Source: Nocardiopsis alborubida (lineage in GTDB: Bacteria; Actinomycetota; Actinomycetes; Streptosporangiales; Streptosporangiaceae). Taken from it: 64,000 nt of DNA. Positions 10,148-20,759 of the stretch are shown one piece after another. Numbering within the stretch: position 1 is the stretch's first letter; every line of letters starts with the position of its first letter. The notes below the pieces were generated by a model, which saw only the letters and a program-made list of their open reading frames with translations, did not search any database and had not been told where the DNA came from. A program made the position numbers and the translations under genes. The stretch is taken from assembly GCF_012396365.1 (NCBI RefSeq), contig NZ_JAAXPG010000005.1:209538-273537 (forward strand), written 5' to 3'.

Positions 10148-11451
10148 CTACAACCTGCCCTGGGCCTTGAGGTTGATGTAGGCGTCGGCCAACGCGGGCG
10201 CGATGTGCTCGGGGTCGGCGTCGACCACCTCCACCCCCATGCGGCGCAGCTCGGCGGTCACCCGGCGCCGCTCGCCCAGCGTCCGCTCGGCCGCGGCCGC
10301 CCGGTACAGCGCGTCCGCGCTGCCCCGCTCGGCGGCCATCAGCTCCACCGCCGGATCGTTGACCGCGGCGACCAGCAGCAGGTGCCGGGAGGTGAGCACG
10401 GGCAGCCTCGGCAGCAGCCCCTCCTCCAGCGACGCCGCGTTCAGGTCGGTCAGCAGCACCACCAGCCGCCGGGCCCGGCCCTGGGTGCCCAGGACGGTCC
10501 CCACCAGGCCCGCCGGGTCGGACTCCACCAGCTCCGCCTCCAGCGGCGCCATGGCCTCCACGATCCGGCCCACCTGCTGGCCGCCCTTGCCCGACGAGCG
10601 CACCTGCGCGCGCGTGCGCCGGTCGTAGGCCAGGAAGTCCACCCGGTCGCCCGCCCTGCCCGCCAGCGCCGCCAGCAGCAGCGCCGCGTCCATGGCGTGG
10701 TCCAGGCGCGGGGTGTCGCCCACCCGACCCGCCGACGTGCGCCCGGTGTCCAGCACGATGAGGATGCGCCGGTCCCTCTCGGGCCGCCACGTGCGCACCA
10801 CCACGCCGTCGCCGCGGGCCGTGGCCCGCCAGTCGATCGACCGCACGTCGTCGCCGGGCACGTAGTCGCGCAGGGAGTCGAACTCGCTGCCCTGCCCGCG
10901 CACCATCGCCGTGTGCTGCCCCTCCAGCTCGCGCAGCCGGGACAGCTTGCCCGGCAGGTGGCGCCTGCTGTGGAAGGGCGGCAGCGTGCGCACGGTCCAC
11001 GGCGCGGACAGCGTCCGCTGCCTACCCGCCAGTCCCAGCGGCCCCAGGCTGCGCACGGTCACGCCCGCGGCCCGGGCGTCGCCGCGCCGCGTCGGGGTCA
11101 GGACGGTCCTCACCCGGCGCCGCTCCCCGGAGGGCACGCGCAGCGGCTGGCTGCGCGGCGCGGCGTGCGCGCTCGGCGGCCAGGCGTCGCGCACCGACCC
11201 CCGCAGCCCCCGCCGCGTGGGGTTGGCGACGGTCACGTACACCGTCGCCGAGTCGCCCAGGCGCAGCGACGTGTCTCCCTCCCGGGACAGCAGCACCGCC
11301 TTGGGGCTCGCCGCCAGCACGACGTCCAAGGCGAGCAGCACCACCAGCACGCCCAGGGCCGCGGCCGCGGCCGCGGCGCCGATCAGACCGGACAGCGCCA
11401 CCGCGACCGTGGCCGCCAGCGCCAGCAGCACCGCCCGGCCGGTGACCACCA

Positions 11452-11452
<1 letters not shown>
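10148..11452 (-). CDS. DUF58 domain (von Willebrand A-like) protein
   Basis: This 434-residue protein has two N-terminal hydrophobic segments, a beta-rich middle domain, and the DUF58 signature GSEFDSLRDYVPGDDVRSIDWRATAR followed by a vWA-like fold starting RRILIVLDTGRTSAG. Its ATG overlaps the stop of the MoxR gene (ATGA at 11449-11452), indicating translational coupling. MoxR ATPases and DUF58 partners are thought to act together as chaperone-like systems for maturation of proteins at the envelope. It is the last gene of a five-gene leftward operon. Confidence 0.9.
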
Positions 11453-12435
<983 letters not shown>

Positions 12436-12493
12436 GTGCCGTCTACCTCTCTCGATACCTCAGTGGTCGGTCGCTGGTCCCCGCGGCTCAGGG

Positions 12494-13708
12494 TCACCGG
12501 AGCCTCCGGGCGCGCTCGTCGAGTTCGTCGGCGAGCCTGACCAGCATGTCGTCGTCGCCCGCGTACGGGTCGGGGGACTCGGGGTGGAGCAGTGCCCGCA
12601 GGTGGGCGGGGTCGTCACCGGTCCGCGAGGCGACCGCCGCCACGACCGCGTCGGGCGCGGCGTCCGCGCCCAGCCCGAGCTTGGGCGCGACCCGGTCCAG
12701 GAACCCCGACCGCAGCGCGGCCGCGGCCCGGTCCCGGGCCCTGCGCGACCGGTACAGCCCCGCACGCCCCTCGGTGGTCTCCGAGGCGCGCACCACCACG
12801 GGCAGCGACTCGGGCACCAGGGCGCCCATCCGGCGCCCCCGCCACAGGGCGAGCAGTGCCAGCGCGGCCACCAGCGGGACCAGGGACCAGCGCAGGCCCA
12901 GCGGCAGCAGCTGCCACAGGCTGGAGCCGCCCTCCTGCTGGGGCGGGTCGGGACGCAGCCACACCACGTCCTCGGCGGCCAGGAGGTTCATCGCCAGCGC
13001 GGCGTTGCCTCCGCTGGAGAGCGCGGTGTTGGTCAGCGGCCTGCCGGTGCCCAGCACGGTCGTGGTGGCCCCGCCCCGTCCCACCTGGACCAGGGCGTCG
13101 CCGCTCCCGCCCGGGTAGCAGCCCACGGCGTCCGTGCCGGACCCGGCCGTGTACAGCTCACCGGCGACGTAGGCCCCGCCCGCGGCCTCGGCGGCCGACA
13201 GCCCGCACTCGGGGGCGTAGGGGGTCTCCGGCGTGGGGAACCCCTCGGGCTCCTCCCGGCCGGTCATCGTCACCCCGGGGGCGAACGCCTCCAGGGACTG
13301 CGTGGACGGCTGCACCAGGACGGTGTCCACGTCGAGCGCGGCCAGGGACTCCAGCTCCTCGGGGAGCAGCCTGTGGTCCATGAAGACCGCGAGCACGGTG
13401 TCGTCCCCGGCGTCGGCCACGGCCTCCTCGGCGGCGGAGGACGAGCGCACCACGTGCACGTCGCGGTCCTCCTCCAGCACGTTCACCAGGGCCCGCGTGC
13501 CGTCCGGGGCGATGGAACCGGGCTCCAGGTGGCCCGTGGGGAACTGTTCGCTGCCCAGCGACAGCAGCACCGAGACCGTGACGAGCGCGGCCACCACGGC
13601 GGCCGGGACCCGGACCGAGCGCCACACCCGCAGGGCGCGCGAGCCCTCCCCGGACGGCGCGCGGCCGGCGCCGCGCGGGGGGGCGGCGGGGGGAATGGTG
13701 GCCGTCAT
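12494..13708 (-). CDS. DUF4350 domain membrane protein
   Basis: The 404-residue protein has an N-terminal membrane segment (VPAAVVAALVTVSVLLSL), an extracytoplasmic domain resembling DUF4350 (GTRALVNVLEEDRDVHVVRS, TVLAVFMDHRLLPEELESLAAL, GNAALAMNLLAAEDVVWLRP), a second membrane segment (LGLRWSLVPLVAALALLALW) and a basic cytoplasmic C-terminal tail. The fold is related to GATase-like intramembrane or ABC-linked proteins. Its ATG overlaps the stop of the upstream DUF4129 gene (ATGA at 13705-13708). Role unknown; consistently part of the MoxR/DUF58 neighbourhood. Confidence 0.85.
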   Translation of the reverse strand: MTATIPPAAPPRGAGRAPSGEGSRALRVWRSVRVPAAVVAALVTVSVLLSLGSEQFPTGHLEPGSIAPDGTRALVNVLEEDRDVHVVRSSSAAEEAVADAGDDTVLAVFMDHRLLPEELESLAALDVDTVLVQPSTQSLEAFAPGVTMTGREEPEGFPTPETPYAPECGLSAAEAAGGAYVAGELYTAGSGTDAVGCYPGGSGDALVQVGRGGATTTVLGTGRPLTNTALSSGGNAALAMNLLAAEDVVWLRPDPPQQEGGSSLWQLLPLGLRWSLVPLVAALALLALWRGRRMGALVPESLPVVVRASETTEGRAGLYRSRRARDRAAAALRSGFLDRVAPKLGLGADAAPDAVVAAVASRTGDDPAHLRALLHPESPDPYAGDDDMLVRLADELDERARRLR

Positions 13709-14328
13709 CGGCTCACCTTCCCGGCGGGCCGGGCGGCCCCGAGCCGCGTGTCCAGCTCGCGCAGGAGGCGCGCGGAGTCGGCGGTCGCCGGGCGGTCGCC
13801 GTAGGCCACGTCGTTGAAGATCCGCGCGCCCTCGCTCAGCCCCTCGGCCTCCGCGGTCAGCACGGCGGAGGCCTCCGCGGCCAGCTCGGTCGCGGTGCGC
13901 CCCGCGCGCGGAGTGATGATCGCCCGCTCCTCCAGGTCCACGCTGATGGCCCTCAGCCTCTCCGTGACGGCGGCGGCGAACTCACCGGCGCTCTCGTGCC
14001 GGTCGGCGGCGGCCCGGTGGTCGGTCGCCGACATCGGAGTGCCCTCGTGCACGGGCGCGCCCGCGCGACGGCTCCGGGTCGGGCGCAGCCAGAAGACCAG
14101 CCAGACCACCAGGACCGCTACGACCACCAGCAGCGGCCCCAGGATCGTCCAGCCGCTGAGGACGCCCGGCGCGTCGGAGACCAGACCCGAGAGGAGCTCC
14201 TCCAGCCAGGAGAGGAAGCGGTCCCACAGGGAGGGCTCCTGCTCCCCGTACAGGGGGTCGCTCAGTTCCTCGACGGCGCGCCGCTGCCCCTCCTCGCGGG
14301 TCACCTCCCCGGCGGCGGGTGCCCTCAC
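13705..14328 (-). CDS. DUF4129 domain protein
   Basis: A 207-residue protein with one membrane segment (about residues 60-80, GWTILGPLLVVVAVLVVWLVFWL) and a C-terminal cytoplasmic DUF4129 domain (RLRAISVDLEERAIITPRAGRTATELAAEAS ... AYGDRPATADSARLLRELD). The GTG start at 14328 overlaps the upstream gene's stop in GTGA, and DUF4350 begins within its own stop, so three genes are translationally coupled in a row. The same reading frame is open far upstream but that part is antisense-like shadow of the preceding gene. Confidence 0.88.
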   Translation of the reverse strand: MRAPAAGEVTREEGQRRAVEELSDPLYGEQEPSLWDRFLSWLEELLSGLVSDAPGVLSGWTILGPLLVVVAVLVVWLVFWLRPTRSRRAGAPVHEGTPMSATDHRAAADRHESAGEFAAAVTERLRAISVDLEERAIITPRAGRTATELAAEASAVLTAEAEGLSEGARIFNDVAYGDRPATADSARLLRELDTRLGAARPAGKVSR

Positions 14329-15848
14329 GTCCGCGGCTCCGGCAGGTAGATCTCCGGGCCCGCCTCGTAGCCGGCCTGAGTGACCTGGTGCAGCTTCAGG
14401 TCCAGGCCCTCGCTGCGCATCCGCGCGTCCACGTAGAGCAGGGTGTTCACGCCCACGGTGAAGGGCGTGGTGATCGCGGAGGCGATGACGCTCCCCACGT
14501 AGATGACCGCTCCCGAGGCGACCGCGGCCCAGGCCGCGCCGGGGGCGACGAGGATGAAGACCGCCGAGAGGATGGCGAAGGGCGTGCTCAGCATGCTGCT
14601 GACGAAAGCCATCAGGACGAAGGCCAGCAGCCAGATGCCGAAGGTCCGCCACCATCTGCCCTGGGTGAGACGCCAGGAGCGGGCGAGGGCCGCGCCCACC
14701 CCGACGCGTTCGAGCACCACGATCGGCATGGCGAAGTAGATGCGGATGTAGATCCAGGCCGCCAGTGCGACGCCGCCGCCGAGGCCCAGCACGACCGAGG
14801 CGATGACGATGGTGATTCCGATGCCCTGACTGCCCGAGACGGCCACGAAGACGCCCAGGAACAGGCCGACGAACCCCACCACGATGATGACCAGGGAGAG
14901 GGCGAAGAAGATCAGCAGTTGGAGCAGAGCCAGTCCGACGACGGCCCCGATCCGGCCCCTCACGGCGGCCCAGGCCTCCTGCGGGCCGAGCTTGCGGCCC
15001 AGGACCGCCATGCCGACCACGGCCGTGAGCAGGCCGGTGACGAGGATGATCCCGGCCTGGGTCAGCAGGCCGCCGCCGTACGCGGCGGCGAGGGACCAGC
15101 CGCTGAACGGGAACGGGTCGTCGGGGTCGACCGACGCGGGGTCGGACATCACCTGGTCGACGAAGGCCCCGTAGTCGGACATGTAGCCGCTGAAGCCGAC
15201 CGAGCTGATGATGCTCGCGACCGCCATGACGACGAGCGTGAGCCCGACGGTGGTCTTGGGGTTGTTGCGGATTAGGCTGAAGGCCCCGTTGTAGATGTCC
15301 CCGAGCGTCATCGGCCGCAGCGCGACCACACCGGGTTTGGGAGCGCGCGGCTGCCCGTACGGGGGCTGGTGGCCGTATCCGGCCTGTGCTCCGTATCCGG
15401 GCTGTCCGTAACCTGACTGCTGGCCGTAGCCGGACTGCTGCCACTGCGCCTGCTGGCCGTGCTGTCCGTAGCCCGGCGGCTGTCCGTACGCGGGCGGCTG
15501 TCCGTACCCGCCGCTCTGGGCCGGCTGCTGACCGGAGGCGTGCTGACCGTACTGTCCGTATCCGATCTGCTGTCCCGAGGGCGCCTGACCGCCGTCGGAC
15601 CCCCGCTGCCCGTACCCGGACGCCTGCTCGGGAGGGGCGAAGCCCGGCTGTCCCGGGGGCGCCTGCCCGGCGGACGCGGAGCCCGGCTGCCCACCGGAGG
15701 GCGTGGAGGAGGCGGAGGGCGGACCCTCCTGGCCCGGGGCGGCCCAACCGCCGGACGCGGGCGGGGGAACGGCCTCGGAAGCCCCGCCGCCGTCCGGTCC
15801 GTCCGGGGGGTTCCCCGACGTGTCCCGGTGGTCGTCCTCCTGGGTCAT
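14325..15848 (-). CDS. Glycerophosphodiester phosphodiesterase-type membrane-domain protein
   Basis: About 507 residues. The N-terminal 170 residues are low complexity, rich in Gly, Gln, Pro and Tyr, with repeated GYGQ/SGYGQ units. The remainder holds about six hydrophobic segments with the GPDPase-membrane signature LRPMTLGDIYNGAFSLIRNNPKTT and QGRWWRTFGIWLLAFVLMAFV. No phosphodiesterase catalytic domain is present, so enzymatic activity should not be assumed. ATG 15848 follows GGAGGG; an upstream ATG at 15890 lacks a comparable site. It heads the five-gene leftward operon and is divergent from mtrA. Confidence 0.8.
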   Translation of the reverse strand: MTQEDDHRDTSGNPPDGPDGGGASEAVPPPASGGWAAPGQEGPPSASSTPSGGQPGSASAGQAPPGQPGFAPPEQASGYGQRGSDGGQAPSGQQIGYGQYGQHASGQQPAQSGGYGQPPAYGQPPGYGQHGQQAQWQQSGYGQQSGYGQPGYGAQAGYGHQPPYGQPRAPKPGVVALRPMTLGDIYNGAFSLIRNNPKTTVGLTLVVMAVASIISSVGFSGYMSDYGAFVDQVMSDPASVDPDDPFPFSGWSLAAAYGGGLLTQAGIILVTGLLTAVVGMAVLGRKLGPQEAWAAVRGRIGAVVGLALLQLLIFFALSLVIIVVGFVGLFLGVFVAVSGSQGIGITIVIASVVLGLGGGVALAAWIYIRIYFAMPIVVLERVGVGAALARSWRLTQGRWWRTFGIWLLAFVLMAFVSSMLSTPFAILSAVFILVAPGAAWAAVASGAVIYVGSVIASAITTPFTVGVNTLLYVDARMRSEGLDLKLHQVTQAGYEAGPEIYLPEPRT

Positions 15849-16270
15849 CTGCCCCGCCCTCCATGGGGTTCGGTTACGCTGCGCGAGCACACTTCCGCGG
15901 TTTTCGGCCTCTGGGAAACCAACCTACCCGCCGGTTCCACCGCTGCCCGCGATGTTCGGGCGTATGCGGGCGCAACCGACCCACTTCATTCCTTTTGTAT
16001 GCTTTCTGTTACCAACAGGCCAAGTCGCGAAGGTTCGCGTGCCAGGTCACCAGGGTCGACGCGCCGCAGGCCGAAACGGTTCCCACGGACCGAAAAACAC
16101 CGACCACTCTCCCGATCCCGCCCGAAGGTGGCAAGGTGGGGGAGGACGAAGCAGTTTCTTGCGTCTCGGGCGCACCGAACGTTTATGCCGCTTGAGTGTT
16201 TCCAGAGAGAGGAGTAGGCGCCGCCGTACCCGCTTTCGCGCGGGTCCGACGCCCGGCGCCGGACGCACCG
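15849..16270. promoter_or_regulatory. Divergent regulatory region upstream of mtrA
   Basis: This 422-base gap separates the leftward MoxR operon from mtrA. The best plus-strand promoter is TTGCGT (16159-16164), 17 bases, TTTATG (16182-16187), giving an mtrA leader of roughly 75 bases. An inverted repeat CTGTT-ACC-AACAG (16007-16019) lies in an AT-richer patch next to TTGTATGCT and may be part of the leftward promoter or an operator. No gene is apparent. Confidence 0.4.
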
Positions 16271-16948
16271 ATGAAGGGACGTGTACTGGTTGTCGACGAC
16301 GACCTCGCCCTCGCCGAGATGCTGGGCATCGTTCTGCGTGGCGAGGGGTTCGAGCCCTCGTTCGTGCATGACGGGGACAAGGCCCTGGAGGCCTTCCGCG
16401 AGACCAAGCCCGACCTGGTCCTCCTCGACCTGATGCTCCCCGGCGCCGACGGGATCGACGTCTGCCGTCAGATCCGCGCCGAGTCCGGCGTGCCCATCGT
16501 GATGCTCACCGCCAAGAGCGACACCATCGACATCGTCCTCGGGCTGGAGTCGGGTGCCGACGACTACATCGTCAAGCCCTTCAAGCCCAAGGAGCTCGTG
16601 GCCCGCGTCCGCGTGCGCCTGCGCCGCACCGAGGAGCCCGCGCCCGAGGTGCTCCAGATCGGGGACATCACCATCGACGTCGCCGGGCACGCCGTGCGCC
16701 GCGACGGCGAGCAGATCAGCCTGACCCCGCTGGAGTTCGACCTCCTGGTCGCCCTGGCCCGCAAGCCGCGCCAGGTCTTCACCCGCGAGGTGCTGCTGGA
16801 GCAGGTCTGGGGCTACCGGCACGCCGCCGACACCCGCCTGGTCAACGTCCACGTGCAGCGCCTGCGCGCCAAGATCGAGAAGGACCCGGAGCACCCCGAG
16901 GTCGTCGTGACCGTCCGCGGCGTCGGCTACAAGGCCGGAACCGCCTGA
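16271..16948 (+). CDS. mtrA: Two-component response regulator MtrA
   Basis: The 225-residue OmpR/PhoB-class regulator has an N-terminal receiver with the acidic pair DDD near residue 9, phospho-acceptor Asp in LVLLDLMLPGADG, and Lys in DYIVKPF. A winged-helix domain follows (LTPLEFDLLVALARKPRQVFTREVLLEQVWGYRHAADTRLVNVHVQRLRAKIE). MtrA is the conserved actinobacterial regulator linking cell-envelope growth, division and development. ATG at 16271 matches the usual MKGRVLVVDDD start. mtrB follows after 16 bases, then lpqB, the invariant order for this system. Confidence 0.97.
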   Translation: MKGRVLVVDDDLALAEMLGIVLRGEGFEPSFVHDGDKALEAFRETKPDLVLLDLMLPGADGIDVCRQIRAESGVPIVMLTAKSDTIDIVLGLESGADDYIVKPFKPKELVARVRVRLRRTEEPAPEVLQIGDITIDVAGHAVRRDGEQISLTPLEFDLLVALARKPRQVFTREVLLEQVWGYRHAADTRLVNVHVQRLRAKIEKDPEHPEVVVTVRGVGYKAGTA

Positions 16949-16964
16949 TCCCCCCGAGCCGCAC

Positions 16965-18800
16965 ATGACCGCAGCCACACCAGAGGAGGAGCGGGGGACC
17001 GCCTCCGACACGCAGACCCCGCCCTCCGGGCCGCCCGCGACCGGGGGGCGCTGGCGCGACGGCGGCGCGGGGCTCACCCGCTCCTACGCGCTCGCCCAGC
17101 GGGCCGCCCGCGCCCTGGTGCGCGGCGTCCACAGCAACTGGCGCCGCTCGCTGCACCTGCGGGTCATCTCCACCACCCTGGTGTTGTCCCTGGTGGTGAT
17201 GGTGGGCCTGGGGTACGTGCTCATCTCGCAGGTGCGCGGCGGTCTGCTCGACGCCAAGATCTCCACGGCCGTCACCGACCACCGCGCCGGGCTCAACTAC
17301 GCGTCGGCCGAGCTCCAGGAGAACGAGTCGGGCGACCGCAACCGGCTCATGTACAACCTCGCCAACGAGCTCACCAGCCGCAGCGGCGACACCGGGCTGT
17401 ACAGCGTGGTCATCCTGCCCTCGGTGGGCGGCGAGGTCGGCTGGGCCACCGGCGAGGGCAGCGTCCCGCAGCGGCTCATCAACCAGGTCCACGAGTCCGA
17501 GGTGGACGAACAGCAGTACCACACGTACACGCGCATCACCACCGACCAGGGCGAGGAGCCCGCGCTGGTGGTCGGCGCGCAGCTCACGCGCGCCTACGAG
17601 CTGTACTACATCTTCCCGCTCCAGCACGAGCAGCAGATCCTCGACCTCGTCCAGGGCACGGTCGGCCTGGTGGGCGTGCTGCTGGTCATCCTCCTGGGCC
17701 TGATCGCCTTCGTCATCACCCGACAGGTGGTCAGCCCGGTCCGCTCGGCCGCCCAGTCCGCCGAACGCCTCTCCTCGGGCGACCTCACCGAGCGCATGGC
17801 CGTCCACGGCGAGGACGACCTCGCCCGGCTGGCCCTGTCCTTCAACGACATGGCGGGCAACCTCCAGGAGAAGATCCAGGAGCTGGAGGAGCTGTCCAAG
17901 CTCCAGCGCCAGTTCGTCTCCGACGTCTCCCACGAGCTGCGCACCCCCCTGACCACCATCAAGATGGCCGGGGACGTGCTCTTCGACGAGCGCGAGGAGC
18001 TCGACCCCACCATGCGCCGCTCGGTGGAGCTGCTGCAGAGCCAGGTGGAGCGGTTCGAGGAACTGCTCTCCGACCTGCTGGAGATCAGCCGCCACGACGC
18101 CGGGGCCGCCACCCTGGGCACCGAGTCGCTCGACATCCGCGACGCCGTCATGAAGGCCGTCGGCGACGCCGAGCAGATCGCCGAGCGGCGCGGCATCAAG
18201 GTCGTGCTGCGCCTGCCCACCGAGCCCTGCACCGCCGAGTACGACGGCCGCCGCATCAACCGCATCCTGCGCAACCTGGTGGTCAACGCCATCGAGCACA
18301 GCGAGGGCCGCGACGTGGTGGTCACCGCCGCGTGCGACCGCGACGCGGTCGCCGTGGCCGTGCGCGACTACGGGGTGGGCCTCAAGGAGGGGGAGGAGCA
18401 CCTGTGCTTCGACCGCTTCTGGCGTGCCGACCCGGCCCGGGTGCGCACCACCGGCGGCACCGGACTCGGTCTCTCCATCGCCAAGGAGGACGCCACCCTG
18501 CACGGCGGCTGGCTCCAGGCGTGGGGCCAGCCCGGCCAGGGCTCCCAGTTCCGCCTGTCCCTGCCGCGCCGCTCCGGCAGCGAGCTGCGCGGTTCCCCCC
18601 TGCCGCTGGTGCCGCCGGAGTTCGCGCTGGGCCGCACCTACGCCGCGTTCACCGACAAGGCCGACAGGGCCGACAAGGGTGAGAACGGCAGCGGCGCCGT
18701 CCGCGCCGAGAGGATTCCCGCCAGGAACGGCGCGGACGCCACGGAGGAGGGCGCGGCGGCCGTCCGCGCCGAGCAGCGCGAGGGCGAGGAGAAGCTGTGA
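16965..18800 (+). CDS. mtrB: Two-component sensor histidine kinase MtrB
   Basis: A 611-residue membrane kinase: first membrane segment at about 68-90, an extracytoplasmic sensor (about 91-229), second membrane segment 230-252, HAMP 253-305, then HisKA with the phospho-acceptor His323 in DVSHELRTPLTT, and a HATPase domain (N box NLVVNAIEH, G boxes DYGVGLK and TGGTGLGLSIAKEDA). The C-terminal tail is charged and low complexity. It phosphorylates MtrA. The gene ends by overlapping the lpqB start (TGTGA), implying coupled translation. Confidence 0.97.
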   Translation: MTAATPEEERGTASDTQTPPSGPPATGGRWRDGGAGLTRSYALAQRAARALVRGVHSNWRRSLHLRVISTTLVLSLVVMVGLGYVLISQVRGGLLDAKISTAVTDHRAGLNYASAELQENESGDRNRLMYNLANELTSRSGDTGLYSVVILPSVGGEVGWATGEGSVPQRLINQVHESEVDEQQYHTYTRITTDQGEEPALVVGAQLTRAYELYYIFPLQHEQQILDLVQGTVGLVGVLLVILLGLIAFVITRQVVSPVRSAAQSAERLSSGDLTERMAVHGEDDLARLALSFNDMAGNLQEKIQELEELSKLQRQFVSDVSHELRTPLTTIKMAGDVLFDEREELDPTMRRSVELLQSQVERFEELLSDLLEISRHDAGAATLGTESLDIRDAVMKAVGDAEQIAERRGIKVVLRLPTEPCTAEYDGRRINRILRNLVVNAIEHSEGRDVVVTAACDRDAVAVAVRDYGVGLKEGEEHLCFDRFWRADPARVRTTGGTGLGLSIAKEDATLHGGWLQAWGQPGQGSQFRLSLPRRSGSELRGSPLPLVPPEFALGRTYAAFTDKADRADKGENGSGAVRAERIPARNGADATEEGAAAVRAEQREGEEKL

Positions 18801-20671
18801 GGACACCGCACCGGTTCGGCCGCGCCGCGCGCGCCTGCATGGCCGCGGCCGTGGCGGCCGTGTCCATGGCCGCCTGCGCGACCGTTCCCACCACCGGCCC
18901 GGTCGTGGCCAGCGACGGCAACGAGTCCGAGGGCGACCCCTACGGCGGCTACGTGCGCCTGCTGCCCGCCGGACCCCAGGAGGGCGTGGCCCCGGAGGGT
19001 CTGGTCAGCGACTTCCTCAAGGACATGGGCAGCTTCGAGCAGGACTACGAGGCCGCCCGCAGCTTCATGCTGTCGAGCACGGACGAGTCGTGGAACCCGG
19101 ACGGGACGGTCAAGGTCTTCCCCGGCCACGACACCGTCGACCTCGACACCGAGATCAGCGGCGACGGACTCACCGCCACCGTGCGGATGCGCAGCTCACT
19201 GGTGGCCACGATCGACGAGGACGGCAGGTACGTCTCCGGCGACTCCGGCCGCCTGCTCGACGAGACCTTCGTCCTGGCGAGGGAGGACGGCGACCCCGAG
19301 GGCGAGTGGCGCATCCAGAGCCTGCCCGACGAGCTCATCCTCAGCCAGCTCGACGTGGAGCGCACCCACCGCCCGTTCAACCTGTACTACTTCAACCCCG
19401 ACGAGAACGCCCTGGTCCCGGACCCGGTCTACCTGCCGGTCAGCAACGACGAACTCACCGAGCGCCTGCTGCTCAGGCTCATCCGAGGCCCCAGCACCTG
19501 GCTGGACCCCTCCGTGCACTCCTCCTTCCCCGAGGAGGTCGCGCCCACCCTGGAGGTGGAGGACGAGCGCGTGGTCGTCAGCGTGACCGACCCCGGCCAG
19601 GCCGACGAGTTCGGCATGGGCGCCCAGATCGCCTGGACCCTGCGCCAGCTGCCGGAGATCCAGGAGTTCACGCTGCGGGTGAACGGCAACGAGGTGGACT
19701 TCCCCGGGGCCGAGGGCGAGAGCGCCGACCGGCCGCGCCCGGGCAGCACCTACTGGTCGGAGGTCAGCCCCGGCGCGACCTCGCCCGGCGTCCACGTCTA
19801 CTACTCCCACGAGGGCCAGCTGTGGTCGGCCTCGGACTGGGACACCGACACCTTCGGCAGCGGCGAGCCGGTGCCCGGCCCCCTGGGGGCCGGCGAGGTC
19901 CCCCTGGAGAGGTTCGCGGTGTCGCTGGACGAGCAGACCATCGCCGGGGTCACCACGGGCGGCCGCGAGGTCGTCACGAGCGAGGCCGCCCCGGGCGCCG
20001 CCGTTCGGGAGGTCCTGGCCGACGGAGTCTTCACCGAGCTGTCCTGGGACGTCAACGGCGACCTGTGGGTGGTCGAGGAGGTCCGCGGGGAGGACGGCGA
20101 GGACGGCGAGGAGCCGCGGGAGGACTCCGACACCGAGAGCCCGAACCTCAACGGCCCGCCGCCGTCGCCGGGTCCGACGGACCTGTGGCTGCTGCGCGAG
20201 GGCCACGAGGTGGTCCGCGTGGACGTGTCCGGCCTGCGCGACAGGCCGCTGGTGCAGTTCCAGATCTCCCGGGACGGCACCCGCGCCGCGGTGGTGACCG
20301 AGGTGGACGGGCGCCGATCGCTCCAGGTGGGCCGCGTGGTGGAGGACGCCGACGGACAGGTCTCCGTGGAGTCGTTCGTGACCCTGGCCCGCGAGCTGGA
20401 GGACGTCACCGACATCTCCTGGCGCTCGGGCGACCAGCTGGTCGTGCTCGGCACCCGCGAGGGCGGTACGAGCCAGGCCCTCCTGGTGTCGCTGGACGGC
20501 GGCACGCCGCCCGCCAGCGCAGGGACCCCCGTCGCGAGCATGGTGACCGTCTCAGGGGCCCCTGGCCAGCCCCTGGTGGCCGGTTCCGACGACGGCAACA
20601 TCTGGGTGTCCAGCGACCCGCTCAACTGGCAGAGCGTCGTGGAGGGCGGCTCGCCCGCCTTCCCGGGCTGA
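18797..20671 (+). CDS. lpqB: Lipoprotein LpqB
   Basis: The 624-residue protein has an N-terminal signal peptide with lipobox SMAAC (lipidated Cys27), a GerMN-like domain around residues 210-310 (LLRLIRGPSTWLDPSVHSSF ... FTLRVNGNEVDFPG), and a C-terminal beta-propeller-like domain. LpqB interacts with the sensor domain of MtrB in mycobacteria and modulates MtrA phosphorylation. GTG 18797 overlaps the mtrB stop. The acidic insert GEDGEDGEEPREDSDTE near residue 440 is a species-specific linker. Confidence 0.95.
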   Translation: MRTPHRFGRAARACMAAAVAAVSMAACATVPTTGPVVASDGNESEGDPYGGYVRLLPAGPQEGVAPEGLVSDFLKDMGSFEQDYEAARSFMLSSTDESWNPDGTVKVFPGHDTVDLDTEISGDGLTATVRMRSSLVATIDEDGRYVSGDSGRLLDETFVLAREDGDPEGEWRIQSLPDELILSQLDVERTHRPFNLYYFNPDENALVPDPVYLPVSNDELTERLLLRLIRGPSTWLDPSVHSSFPEEVAPTLEVEDERVVVSVTDPGQADEFGMGAQIAWTLRQLPEIQEFTLRVNGNEVDFPGAEGESADRPRPGSTYWSEVSPGATSPGVHVYYSHEGQLWSASDWDTDTFGSGEPVPGPLGAGEVPLERFAVSLDEQTIAGVTTGGREVVTSEAAPGAAVREVLADGVFTELSWDVNGDLWVVEEVRGEDGEDGEEPREDSDTESPNLNGPPPSPGPTDLWLLREGHEVVRVDVSGLRDRPLVQFQISRDGTRAAVVTEVDGRRSLQVGRVVEDADGQVSVESFVTLARELEDVTDISWRSGDQLVVLGTREGGTSQALLVSLDGGTPPASAGTPVASMVTVSGAPGQPLVAGSDDGNIWVSSDPLNWQSVVEGGSPAFPG

Positions 20672-20759
20672 GGAGCCCCGGGCGCGCGGTCGGGCCCCGG
20701 CCGCCCGCCCGGGACGAAACCGGGATGCGCCGGGCACCGCGGCCTGGAAGGGTGGCGCC